A stretch of 38,496 nucleotides of DNA from Nocardia cerradoensis NBRC 101014 (GTDB lineage Bacteria > Actinomycetota > Actinomycetes > Mycobacteriales > Mycobacteriaceae): positions 1-38,496 of the forward strand of contig NZ_BAFW01000102.1 of assembly GCF_000308535.1 (NCBI RefSeq), given 5' to 3'. Numbering within the stretch: position 1 is the stretch's first letter; the number at the start of each line of letters is the position of its first letter. The notes beneath the pieces are model-generated. The model was given only the letters and a program-made list of their open reading frames with translations. It did no database searches and was not told where the DNA came from. Below, piece by piece: positions 9,395 to 15,870 of the stretch. The position numbers were made by a program, and so were the translations under genes.

Positions 9395-10536
9395 GCGACG
9401 CCGACCGGAGCCCGGCGGGCGATGCGCCCGCCGGGGCCGGGCTGCCCGCCAACGCGGAGTTGCCCGGAACCCAGGCCCTGTCCACTGCCCGCGGCCTGCC
9501 CCCGGCGCTGCGCGTGGACGGACCGCAGTCGCAGGGCGGCGGACGACGCCGGACCATCGATGTGGCGGAGCTGGCGGGTGCGATCCGCGACAATCAGCGC
9601 GCCGCGCTCGCCCGCGCCATCACCCTGGTCGAATCCACCCGCGCCGATCACCGCGAGGCGGCGCAGCGCCTGCTGCTGGAGCTGACGGCCGAAGCCGGCG
9701 CCGCCGCGTCCAACCGCGTCGGCATCACCGGCGTTCCGGGCGTGGGCAAGTCGACATTCATCGACGCGCTCGGCATGTATCTGATCGGTCAGGGGCATCG
9801 GGTCGCGGTGCTGGCGGTGGACCCGTCCTCGACCCGCACCGGTGGCTCGATTCTCGGCGACAAGACCCGCATGGCGCGGCTGTCGGTCGAGCGTGAGGCG
9901 TTCATTCGCCCGTCGCCGACCGCGGGCACTCTGGGCGGTGTCGCCAAGGCGACCCGGGAAACCATCGTGCTGCTCGAGGCCGCCGGTTACGACGTGATCC
10001 TGGTCGAGACGGTGGGCGTCGGCCAGTCCGAGGTGACCGTCGCCAATATGGTCGACGTGTTCTGCTTCCTCACCCTGGCCCGCACCGGAGATCAGCTGCA
10101 GGGCATCAAGAAGGGCGTGCTGGAGCTGGCCGACCTTGTCGCGGTGAACAAGGCCGACGGCCGCCACGAAGTGGAGGCCCGGGCGGCCGCGCGCGAGCTA
10201 CAGGGCGCGATGCGGCTGATCCATCCGCGCGAATCCCTGTGGCGCCCACCGGTTCTCACCATGAGCGGGCTGAACGGGACCGGCCTGGACACCTTCTGGG
10301 ATACGGTCCTCGAACACCGGCGGGTGCTCACCGAGGCAGGGGAGTTCGCGGAGAAGCGCCGCCGCCAGCAGGTCGACTGGACCTGGACCATGGTGCACGA
10401 TCAGCTGCTGCGCCGGCTGGCCGACAGTCCCGGCGTGAAAGCGATTCGCGCGCAGGTGGAAAAACAGATCCGCGACGGCTCGCTGACCCCGGCCCTGGCG
10501 GCCGAGGAACTGCTGCGCGCCTTCGACGAGAAATAG
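9391..10536 (+). CDS. meaB: MeaB/ArgK-type G-protein chaperone of methylmalonyl-CoA mutase
   Basis: This 381-residue P-loop GTPase of the G3E/MeaB family protects the mutase and gates adenosylcobalamin loading. Motifs are a Walker [10 protein letters not shown] at about residues 113-121, [20 protein letters not shown] (switch region), the Walker B-type stretch [13 protein letters not shown], and the guanine-specifying NKAD. The C-terminal helical dimerisation arm ([17 protein letters not shown]) is present. The first 50 or so residues are Pro/Ala-rich and longer than in many homologues. A downstream start is possible, but ATG 9391 overlaps the mutB stop (ATGA) and is preferred. A strong hairpin follows the stop at once. 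Confidence 0.95.
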   Translation: MSDADRSPAGDAPAGAGLPANAELPGTQALSTARGLPPALRVDGPQSQGGGRRRTIDVAELAGAIRDNQRAALARAITLVESTRADHREAAQRLLLELTAEAGAAASNRVGITGVPGVGKSTFIDALGMYLIGQGHRVAVLAVDPSSTRTGGSILGDKTRMARLSVEREAFIRPSPTAGTLGGVAKATRETIVLLEAAGYDVILVETVGVGQSEVTVANMVDVFCFLTLARTGDQLQGIKKGVLELADLVAVNKADGRHEVEARAAARELQGAMRLIHPRESLWRPPVLTMSGLNGTGLDTFWDTVLEHRRVLTEAGEFAEKRRRQQVDWTWTMVHDQLLRRLADSPGVKAIRAQVEKQIRDGSLTPALAAEELLRAFDEK

Positions 10537-10538
10537 CG

Positions 10539-10573
10539 GCTGTCCGGGCGACGAGGATTCGTCCCCGGACAGC
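10539..10573. terminator. Bidirectional hairpin terminator between meaB and the convergent amidohydrolase
   Basis: The arms GCTGTCCGGG (10539-10548) and CCCGGACAGC (10564-10573) are perfectly complementary. The stem extends inward through GACGA/TCGTC with one bulged C and a GGAT loop. It fills the whole gap between two convergent stop codons (10536 and 10574). There is no T-run on either side, as is common for high-GC actinomycete terminators. Confidence 0.8.
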
Positions 10574-11461
10574 TCAGCTCATCCGGAACAGTCGCGCCGC
10601 ATTGCCGTAGCAGACCGCACGCAACCAGTCCGCACCCAGATCGAGTCGTTCGAGCGCTTCCAGCGCGTGAACGTAGGAGTACGGGATGTTCGGGAAGTCG
10701 CTGCCGAACAGAATGCGCTCGCCCAGGTCGGCCAGGCGTGCGTACTCGGTGCGCGGGAACGGGTTTCGTTCCTCGATGAAATCGGTGAACGACATCGTCG
10801 TGTCGAGGTGCACGTTGTCGTAGCGCTCGGCGAGGTCGAGGAACGGCGAGTATTCCGGCACGCCCATGTGGGCGACGATCAGGGTCAGTCGCGGAAACCG
10901 CTGCAGCAGTGCCGCGATCGGCTCCGGCCCGGTGAAGGTCCCCGGCGCCGGGCCCGAACCGCAGTGGATCAGCACCGGAATCCCGGCCTCTGACAGCAGC
11001 CCCCACACCTCGGTCAGCAACGGATCGCCCGGATGGTAGTCACCGACCTGGATATGCGATTTGAAGATGCGCGCTCCGGATTCGACCGCCGCGCTCACAT
11101 AGCTTCCGGCGCCGTGCTCGGGATAGAACGTGGCGGTATGCAAGCAGTCCGGCGTGCGCGCCGCGAAGTCGGCCGCCCATTCGTTCAGCCACGCCGCCAT
11201 ATCGGGCTTGTGTGGATACACCAGCGAGGTGAACGCCCGTACCCCGAAACCGCGCAGCGTATCCAGGCGCTGCTGCTCGTCGTCGCGATAGGCGATCGGC
11301 CACGGCCGCCCGATCAGCGGGCCCGCGGAATCGAAATACGCCCACACCTTGCGCAGCACCCGGTCCGGCATGAAATGGGTGTGCACGTCGATGATTCCGG
11401 GCAGCTCCGCCCGGCTCCGGAATCGCGCGACCGCCTCCCGGTCCCCGTCGTCGACCGTCAC
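10574..11461 (-). CDS. Amidohydrolase family protein (amidohydrolase_2/TIM-barrel metal hydrolase)
   Basis: This 295-residue protein belongs to the amidohydrolase_2 group of metal-dependent TIM-barrel hydrolases and decarboxylases. The metal ligands are in the expected order: IDVHTHFMPD near residue 24 (HxH), FKSHIQVGDYHPGD near 135, VLIHCGSG near 160, an IVAHMG segment near 195, and ILFGSDFPNIPY near 250 with the conserved Asp. The GTG start at 11461 overlaps the stop of the nucleoside hydrolase gene (GTGA), so the two form an operon. The substrate is not identifiable. Pairing with a nucleoside hydrolase suggests a purine or pyrimidine-related salvage or catabolic step, which is inference only. 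Confidence 0.88.
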   Translation of the reverse strand: MTVDDGDREAVARFRSRAELPGIIDVHTHFMPDRVLRKVWAYFDSAGPLIGRPWPIAYRDDEQQRLDTLRGFGVRAFTSLVYPHKPDMAAWLNEWAADFAARTPDCLHTATFYPEHGAGSYVSAAVESGARIFKSHIQVGDYHPGDPLLTEVWGLLSEAGIPVLIHCGSGPAPGTFTGPEPIAALLQRFPRLTLIVAHMGVPEYSPFLDLAERYDNVHLDTTMSFTDFIEERNPFPRTEYARLADLGERILFGSDFPNIPYSYVHALEALERLDLGADWLRAVCYGNAARLFRMS

Positions 11462-12510
11462 CGAACCTCCTGTGCCACCGGCGGATACAGCGTCGCCGCG
11501 AAATCACCGATCCGCGCGATCATCCGGTCGAAGAAGGCGGCCGGATCGGTGCCGACCGCGATGTCGGCATTGGGCATGCGGCCCCACATTCCCGCCCAAT
11601 CGGCGACCGTGCTGCCGCGGGTGAGCGTGCCGGCCAGTTCGACGTCCACGGTGGCCGGGCGCAGCACCGCCAGGGTCGGTTCGAGCGCGACCGCCGCGGC
11701 GAACGGATCGTGCATATGCGCCAGGTACCCCTGGTCGTAGTGCTGATGGAACTCGAAGTAGAACCGGACCGCGTCGATCAGGAACCGCACGATCGGATTG
11801 GTGGCCTCGGACCGGAGGCCGGGCGGATCGCCGGGCGCCGGCATCGCGGCGCCGGCGCAGTGTGCCCGTTCGGCGATCCGTCGCAGATGTTCCGGGAACA
11901 TCTCGATCGATTCGGTGATGTCGAGTGCGCAGACGATCGGTCGCCGATCCGGCGGCGCGGAGGAGAACGCGTCGAAGACCACTTTGGCGGCCTCCGGGTC
12001 GACATGCACATTCCACTCGTTGGTGGGGGTGGTGTTACCGGGATGCCGGAACGCGCCACCCATGATCACCAGCCGCCGAAGTAGCTGCGGCAGTTGAGGT
12101 TCCAGTTCCAGCGCCAAGGCGAGATTCGTCAACGGCCCGGTGCACAGACCCAGGACCGCGCCGGGATGCGCACGGACGGTGTCGACCCACAGCTGTGCCG
12201 CCGAACGATCCGAGAGCGGGCGCGGCGAAGGCGGCAGTTCGGCATAGCCGATCCCGTGCGGGCCGTGGGTGTCCTCGGTGGTCTGCAGCGGAACCGCCAG
12301 TGGCTGCGCCGCCCCGAGCGCCACCTCGATGGCCGGCGCCCGGCACAGGTCCAGCAGGGCCAGGTTGTTCGCCGCGACCTGCGCGGTGGGCACATTGCCT
12401 CCGGTCGAGGCGATTCCGGCGATCTGCAGCTGCGGATCCGCCAGCAGATACAGCAGTGCCAGCGCATCGTCGATTCCGGTGTCTACGTCCACCATGATCG
12501 TCTGCCGCAC
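11458..12510 (-). CDS. Nucleoside hydrolase (inosine/uridine-preferring family)
   Basis: This 350-residue enzyme of the IunH/RihA family cleaves ribonucleosides to ribose and base. The N-terminal Ca2+/ribose-binding motif DVDTGIDDALALL lies at residues 8-20, and NEWNVHVDPEAAKVV provides the second conserved Asn/Asp region. LGLCTGPLTNLALAL and VIMGGAF are also typical. GTG 12510 is chosen because it puts the Asp motif at the usual distance from the N-terminus and because TACTCT lies exactly 6 nt upstream, the pattern of a leaderless mRNA; ATG 12495 would cut into the first strand. It is followed with a 4-nt overlap by the amidohydrolase. Confidence 0.93.
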   Translation of the reverse strand: MRQTIMVDVDTGIDDALALLYLLADPQLQIAGIASTGGNVPTAQVAANNLALLDLCRAPAIEVALGAAQPLAVPLQTTEDTHGPHGIGYAELPPSPRPLSDRSAAQLWVDTVRAHPGAVLGLCTGPLTNLALALELEPQLPQLLRRLVIMGGAFRHPGNTTPTNEWNVHVDPEAAKVVFDAFSSAPPDRRPIVCALDITESIEMFPEHLRRIAERAHCAGAAMPAPGDPPGLRSEATNPIVRFLIDAVRFYFEFHQHYDQGYLAHMHDPFAAAVALEPTLAVLRPATVDVELAGTLTRGSTVADWAGMWGRMPNADIAVGTDPAAFFDRMIARIGDFAATLYPPVAQEVR

Positions 12511-12516
12511 GCTGCG

Positions 12517-12522
12517 AGAGTA
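12517..12522 (-). promoter_or_regulatory. -10 box of a probable leaderless promoter for the nucleoside hydrolase
   Basis: TACTCT on the minus strand matches TANNNT and is 6 nt from GTG 12510. No ribosome-binding sequence lies in between, which supports a leaderless start. Confidence 0.5.
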
Positions 12523-12655
12523 GCGGCCCTCCGACGGCTCGCCCCGTCCGGCCTGTCGGCGCGCGAAACGATGCGGTCGAGGGTAGTTTCGACATGTCAT
12601 TTCTCGTGTGGTGGTCCGTGCGCGTTTCTCGCAGCGGCCTGGGGGTGTTTCGCCG

Positions 12656-13066
12656 GTGAGGTTCGCGGACCGTTTCAACAATGTCATCTCGCAGTGGGAG
12701 CAGGTGCACGGTACCCGGATGACCAATCGCGCGTTGGCTTTTCGCGTGACTCAGGCCGGGCATCCGGTGTCGGCGACCTATCTGTCGCAGCTGCGCTCGG
12801 GCAATCGGGACAACCCGTCGCAAGCGCTGGTCGAAACCGTGGCCAGGGTGCTGGCGGTGGAGTCGACCCGGTTCAACGACGGGGGGCCGGGCGATCCGGC
12901 CCCCGGGGACGACCTGGTGTCCTCGGCGCTGGACGATCCGGCGTTGCGGCGGCTGCTCACCACCGCGGCCGGACTGTCCGCCTCCTCGATCGAGCTGCTC
13001 TCGGATGTGGCGGCCAAACTGCGGCTCGCCGAGGGATTGGCGCCGGGCACGACGGCCCAGCTGTAA
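12656..13066 (+). CDS. EspR-like XRE family DNA-binding regulator
   Basis: This 136-residue helix-turn-helix protein is close in length to mycobacterial EspR (132 aa). It shares the hallmark recognition-helix segment: here ATYLSQLRSGNRDNPSQAL at about residues 40-58, where EspR has a nearly identical YLSQLRSGNR stretch. EspR-type proteins bind DNA as dimers of dimers and act as nucleoid-associated regulators of cell-wall and secretion loci. The C-terminal part (SALDDPALRRLLTTAAGLSA) fits their dimerisation domain. GTG 12656 gives the EspR-like N-terminus RFADRFNNVI; an in-frame GTG at 12608 would add 16 residues and cannot be excluded. It is divergent from the nucleoside hydrolase and convergent with the FAD oxidoreductase. 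No ESX genes are nearby, so its targets are unknown. Confidence 0.8.
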   Translation: MRFADRFNNVISQWEQVHGTRMTNRALAFRVTQAGHPVSATYLSQLRSGNRDNPSQALVETVARVLAVESTRFNDGGPGDPAPGDDLVSSALDDPALRRLLTTAAGLSASSIELLSDVAAKLRLAEGLAPGTTAQL

Positions 13067-13073
13067 CCCGCGC

Positions 13074-14318
13074 CTACCGGCCGCTCACGGCGGTGGAGGC
13101 CGCGTACGTGGGAAGTTCGTACTCGTCGGTCTTGCCGAAGAACAGCTTCATCATCACCGGCCGCATCGGCTTCGACATCATGATCCGGTTGGCGGTCCGG
13201 CGCAGCGATGTGCCGAAGTCGCTGGGGGACAGCATCATCTCGATGCCGCCGCCGGGAAGTTCCTTCGCCTTGTCGAGGAACGGCGTGACCTTCTCCTCGT
13301 AACGACGCAGCGCCGCCGCCACATCGCCGGGATCTGCCGCGAGCTCACCGGCGAGGATGTAGGCGCCGACGAGCGCCATGGCGGTGCCCATGCCGGTCAT
13401 CGGGGAGCCGCAGTATCCGGCGTCGCCGACCAGGGTCACGCGCCCGGCCGCCAGGGTGGGCATGTCGATGCGCGCGAGTTCGTCGAAGTAGAAGTCGTCG
13501 GCCTCGGTCATGGCCGCCAGGATCGCGGGTGCGTGCCAGTGCGGCTGGGAGCCGATCTTCTCGTGGATCAGCCGCTGCTGAGCGGCGGTGTCGCGGCGCA
13601 GCGCCGGGTCGGGCTCGCCGAGCAGGGTCAGAATCGCCTTGGCGGTGGCGGGATCACGGTCGGGCCGCAAGCCGACCGCTGCGGACGGAACCAGCTGCAT
13701 CGCGAACCAGCTGGGCGTGACCCCCTCCGGGGTGCGCATGGTGAAGAACGAGGCGTAGCCACCGAGGAACGTGCTGAACTGCTCCTCCGGGCCGAAGGCC
13801 AATCGTCGGGTCGCCGAGTGCACGCCGTCGGCGCCGACGACGAGATCGAAGCGCCCACTGCGTCCCGAGGCGAACTCCACCGCCACGCCGGTGTCGTCCT
13901 GGGTCAGCGATTCGATCCAGTCGCCGTAGCGGTAGTCCAGCTCGCCGCCGGCCGCGGCGACCGCGTCGAGCAGGATCTGGTTCAGGTCGCCCCGGGTGAT
14001 CTCGATTTCGGCCACCGGGCCCTTGCCCTCGAAGTGTTCCATCGACATGTTCGCGTAGTTGCGGCCCTTGTGGTCGATGTAGGAGATGCCGAGTTCTTCG
14101 AGCTGGTACTCGGCGATGCCCGGCATCAGGCCCATGCGCTCGGCCACTTCCCGGCTGGGGCCCCGCAGATCGACCGCCTGTCCGCCCGGGCGGGGAGCGG
14201 TGGCGCGCTCGACGACGGTGACCGCGGCGCCGGCTCGAAGCAGTTGCAGCGCAACGGCATTGCCGGCGATGCCGCCGCCGGAGACCAGGATGTGCAGGGG
14301 GCGGGAGACGGTGTTCAT
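13074..14318 (-). CDS. FAD-dependent oxidoreductase (aromatic-ring hydroxylase/TetX-like family)
   Basis: This 414-residue class A flavoprotein has the dinucleotide-binding GxGxxG variant SGGGIAGNAVALQLL at residues 13-27, the DG motif VGADGVHSATRR near 175, and the FAD ribityl-binding GRVTLVGDAGYCGSPMTGMG near 300. Members hydroxylate aromatic substrates, antibiotics or polyketides using NAD(P)H and O2. ATG 14318 has AGGAA about 9 nt upstream; the longer frame to 14378 would run through the operator and is discarded. Divergence from a TetR gene across a 15-bp inverted repeat suggests expression induced by a small-molecule substrate, as for detoxification or antibiotic-inactivating monooxygenases. 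Confidence 0.88.
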   Translation of the reverse strand: MNTVSRPLHILVSGGGIAGNAVALQLLRAGAAVTVVERATAPRPGGQAVDLRGPSREVAERMGLMPGIAEYQLEELGISYIDHKGRNYANMSMEHFEGKGPVAEIEITRGDLNQILLDAVAAAGGELDYRYGDWIESLTQDDTGVAVEFASGRSGRFDLVVGADGVHSATRRLAFGPEEQFSTFLGGYASFFTMRTPEGVTPSWFAMQLVPSAAVGLRPDRDPATAKAILTLLGEPDPALRRDTAAQQRLIHEKIGSQPHWHAPAILAAMTEADDFYFDELARIDMPTLAAGRVTLVGDAGYCGSPMTGMGTAMALVGAYILAGELAADPGDVAAALRRYEEKVTPFLDKAKELPGGGIEMMLSPSDFGTSLRRTANRIMMSKPMRPVMMKLFFGKTDEYELPTYAASTAVSGR

Positions 14319-14351
14319 GGTGGCGGTTCCTATCGGTTGGTCCGAACGTCT

Positions 14352-14387
14352 TAGACAAATGTGCCACATCGCTGGCACGTTTGTCTA
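14352..14387. promoter_or_regulatory. Probable TetR operator between the FAD oxidoreductase and its divergent regulator
   Basis: The arms TAGACAAATGTGCCA (14352-14366) and TGGCACGTTTGTCTA (14373-14387) are complementary at 14 of 15 positions, separated by 6 bp. A further partial half-site (ACAAATGTCT) follows at 14390-14399. The repeat covers the centre of the 102-bp divergent promoter region, as expected for an operator of the adjacent TetR protein. Confidence 0.75.
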
Positions 14388-14408
14388 GTACAAATGTCTG
14401 AGTCGTTG

Positions 14409-14414
14409 TAACCT
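14409..14414 (+). promoter_or_regulatory. -10 box of a probable leaderless promoter for the TetR gene at 14421
   Basis: TAACCT matches TANNNT and ends exactly 6 nt before ATG 14421. The operator dyad lies just upstream, where a -35 region would be, consistent with autorepression. Confidence 0.5.
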
Positions 14415-14420
14415 GGGCTT

Positions 14421-14993
14421 ATGGGTAATCGAGAGGATCTGTTGGCGGGGGCGAGGAAGGCGATTCTGGAGCGGGGTCTCGCCAAGGTGACCGCACGCGA
14501 CATCGCCGGTGCGGCCGGGGTCAGCCTGGCTGCCATCGGCTATCACTTCGGCACGAAGGATCGGTTGGTCGCCGAGGCCATCGCGGAGGTGACCGGTGAC
14601 GAGATCGGTCGCGGGATGGAAGACGCCATCCGCGACGCGGGGGAGGGGCGCACCCTGGCGCAATCGCTGGAGGCCACCTGGAACGGCATGATGGACGTCA
14701 TCCAGAACCACCCGGACGAGTTGATTCTCAGCTTCGAGAACGGGGTGCGGGTGGCGCGCTCACCGGAATCTCAGGAGTACTTCTCCCACGCCACCGAAGA
14801 GGTCTACGCGGGGCTCGTCGAGCCGCTGCGTGAGGTGCATCCAGAACTCTCGGCAGGCGATGCCCGCGCGGTCGCCAAACTGTATTTCGCGCTGTTCCAA
14901 GGTATTGCGTTGCAGTGGCTGATCGCCCCCGCCAGTGATCAGCTGACCGGTGACGACGTCGTCCGCGCGGTACGGGCGATGAGCCGGGAATAG
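14421..14993 (+). CDS. TetR family transcriptional regulator
   Basis: This 190-residue TetR repressor has its N-terminal helix-turn-helix at residues 5-50 (AILERGLAKVTARDIAGAAG, then VSLAAIGYHFGTKDRLVAEA) and a TetR C-terminal ligand domain. It is divergent from the FAD-dependent oxidoreductase and almost certainly controls it through the dyad at 14352-14387. ATG 14421 is supported by a -10-like box 6 nt upstream and the absence of a ribosome-binding site. It converges on the DUF2784 gene with a 14-bp gap. Confidence 0.92.
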   Translation: MGNREDLLAGARKAILERGLAKVTARDIAGAAGVSLAAIGYHFGTKDRLVAEAIAEVTGDEIGRGMEDAIRDAGEGRTLAQSLEATWNGMMDVIQNHPDELILSFENGVRVARSPESQEYFSHATEEVYAGLVEPLREVHPELSAGDARAVAKLYFALFQGIALQWLIAPASDQLTGDDVVRAVRAMSRE

Positions 14994-15007
14994 CCCGGGT
15001 GGGGACG

Positions 15008-15394
15008 CTATTCGGCGACCGCGTGAGGCGATCGGTACCGCCGGCGCCTGCCCAGCCGGACGAAGCCGATCCACGACACCATCACCAGCGCCACGACCAG
15101 GACACGCACCAGGTCCAAGGCGCTGCTCGGATACAGAACCCCGGTGATGTAGTGGGCGATGAAGCCGGTCGACGGTAGGCCGGCCTCGCCCCCGCGTTCC
15201 CTGGCCCACGTCTCCAGATAGGTCAGGGGACAGTCGACGCCGACGAGGACCGTGCTGAAACCCCAGGCCACTGCGGCGATATGGGTCCAGATCGTCCACC
15301 GCCACCGCCACGCGACGAATCCGCCGACGACGAGGTAGGCGATGAACAGGAAATGCACACCCGCGGTGACATCTGCCAGCAGCCGGTACATCAC
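15008..15394 (-). CDS. DUF2784 family membrane protein
   Basis: This 128-residue protein has four hydrophobic segments (about residues 8-30, 35-55, 80-90 weak, and 92-112) and matches the DUF2784 family. A VHFLFIAYLVVGGFVAWRW stretch near the N-terminus and the GVDCPLTYLETWAR motif are typical of that family. Function is unknown. GTG 15394 lies 7 nt after TAGTCT, the spacing of a leaderless start; ATG 15391 is the next codon, so the protein differs by one residue at most. The gene stands alone, convergent with the TetR gene and facing the gene-poor stretch 15395-15870. Confidence 0.85.
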   Translation of the reverse strand: MMYRLLADVTAGVHFLFIAYLVVGGFVAWRWRWTIWTHIAAVAWGFSTVLVGVDCPLTYLETWARERGGEAGLPSTGFIAHYITGVLYPSSALDLVRVLVVALVMVSWIGFVRLGRRRRYRSPHAVAE

Positions 15395-15401
15395 GTAATC
15401 C

Positions 15402-15407
15402 AGACTA
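15402..15407 (-). promoter_or_regulatory. -10 box of a probable leaderless promoter for the DUF2784 gene
   Basis: TAGTCT on the minus strand matches TANNNT and lies 7 nt from GTG 15394. No ribosome-binding site is seen. Confidence 0.45.
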
Positions 15408-15520
15408 AGGCGATCGGCGGCCCCGTGCGCGGATTTTCGTCGTCGGCCACGGAGTGCCTAGGGTGAACGTCTTTGCCTCCCATGACCTTCCGATCGCGAG
15501 CGGTGGTCCGGCAGTTGAAG

Positions 15521-15548
15521 ATACCGATACGCACATATGCGCATCTAA
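15521..15548. repeat. 28-bp direct repeat, copy 1
   Basis: This copy matches 15765-15792 at 25 of 28 positions. The core CATATGCGCATCTAA contains the palindrome ATGCGCAT. AT-rich flanks and the dyad are of the general kind seen in ArsR/SmtB-type operators, but no such gene is nearby. No element-like terminal inverted repeats were found around it. Confidence 0.6.
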
Positions 15549-15764
15549 CAATTTAGTGACGGCATGGCTCGGTGCCGGCCGCCGGCAGGGGAGTCGCGCC
15601 ATCAACCAGCCGGGACGCAAAATTCTGTACCCGGCGTCCACGCGGGGGAGTGGCGTAGCGGCCCGCTTGAGAGAAGATGCCAGCCATGCCTGTTGCCGAA
15701 CTGAGGGATTCGAGTGTGCTTCGCGCGATCGGAAGCTGCATCGGACACGGACGGACGGTATTCA

Positions 15765-15792
15765 ATACTGTTACGCAGATATGCGCATCTAA
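15765..15792. repeat. 28-bp direct repeat, copy 2
   Basis: This is the second copy, in the same orientation, 244 bp from the first. On the minus strand it reads AGATGCGCATATCTGCG in its core, with two overlapping dyads (AGAT/ATCT and CGCA/TGCG). It could be an operator or promoter duplicated upstream of a lost gene. Confidence 0.6.
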
Positions 15793-15843
15793 ACATGTAT
15801 TCCCTATTGGCGCGTGCTCGATCAACCCCAAACACACCCACTC

Positions 15844-15865
15844 AAAAGAAAGCCGCGACGCGGCT
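15844..15865 (-). terminator. Intrinsic terminator of the SDR gene
   Basis: On the minus strand the hairpin AGCCGC-GTC-GCGGCT is followed directly by TTCTTTT, a T-rich tail. It starts 5 bp after the SDR stop codon (15871). This is the most classical Rho-independent terminator in the window. Confidence 0.75.
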
Positions 15866-15870
15866 GGGCC

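Larger units (their letters stand above)
15395..15870. other. Gene-poor stretch with two direct repeats, no supported gene
   Basis: This 476-bp interval lies between the DUF2784 start and the SDR stop. It has more AT-rich patches than its surroundings. Short open frames exist on both strands (for example 15553-15837 minus and 15677-15892 plus), but none has a recognisable domain, good codon pattern or ribosome-binding site. The main structure is a pair of near-identical 28-bp repeats 244 bp apart. It may be a decayed regulator-effector locus or hold a non-coding RNA; neither is shown. Confidence 0.4.

Noticed and set aside
12594..12650. Cys-rich start of a plus-strand frame (four Cys in the first 19 codons) before the EspR-like gene
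   Set aside because: It looked like a cysteine leader, but the ATG is only 4 nt from a TAGTTT box, the frame runs on for hundreds of codons as a shadow, and no sulfur gene follows.
15488..15735. 12-bp inverted repeat (CTTCCGATCGCG at 15488, complement ending 15735) as transposon ends
   Set aside because: The motif contains the self-complementary CGATCG, so much of the match is expected by chance. No transposase remnant or target duplication is visible.
15553..15841. Small open frames inside the repeat-containing stretch
   Set aside because: Overlapping frames on both strands have no ribosome-binding site, no recognisable domain and no consistent third-position GC bias.
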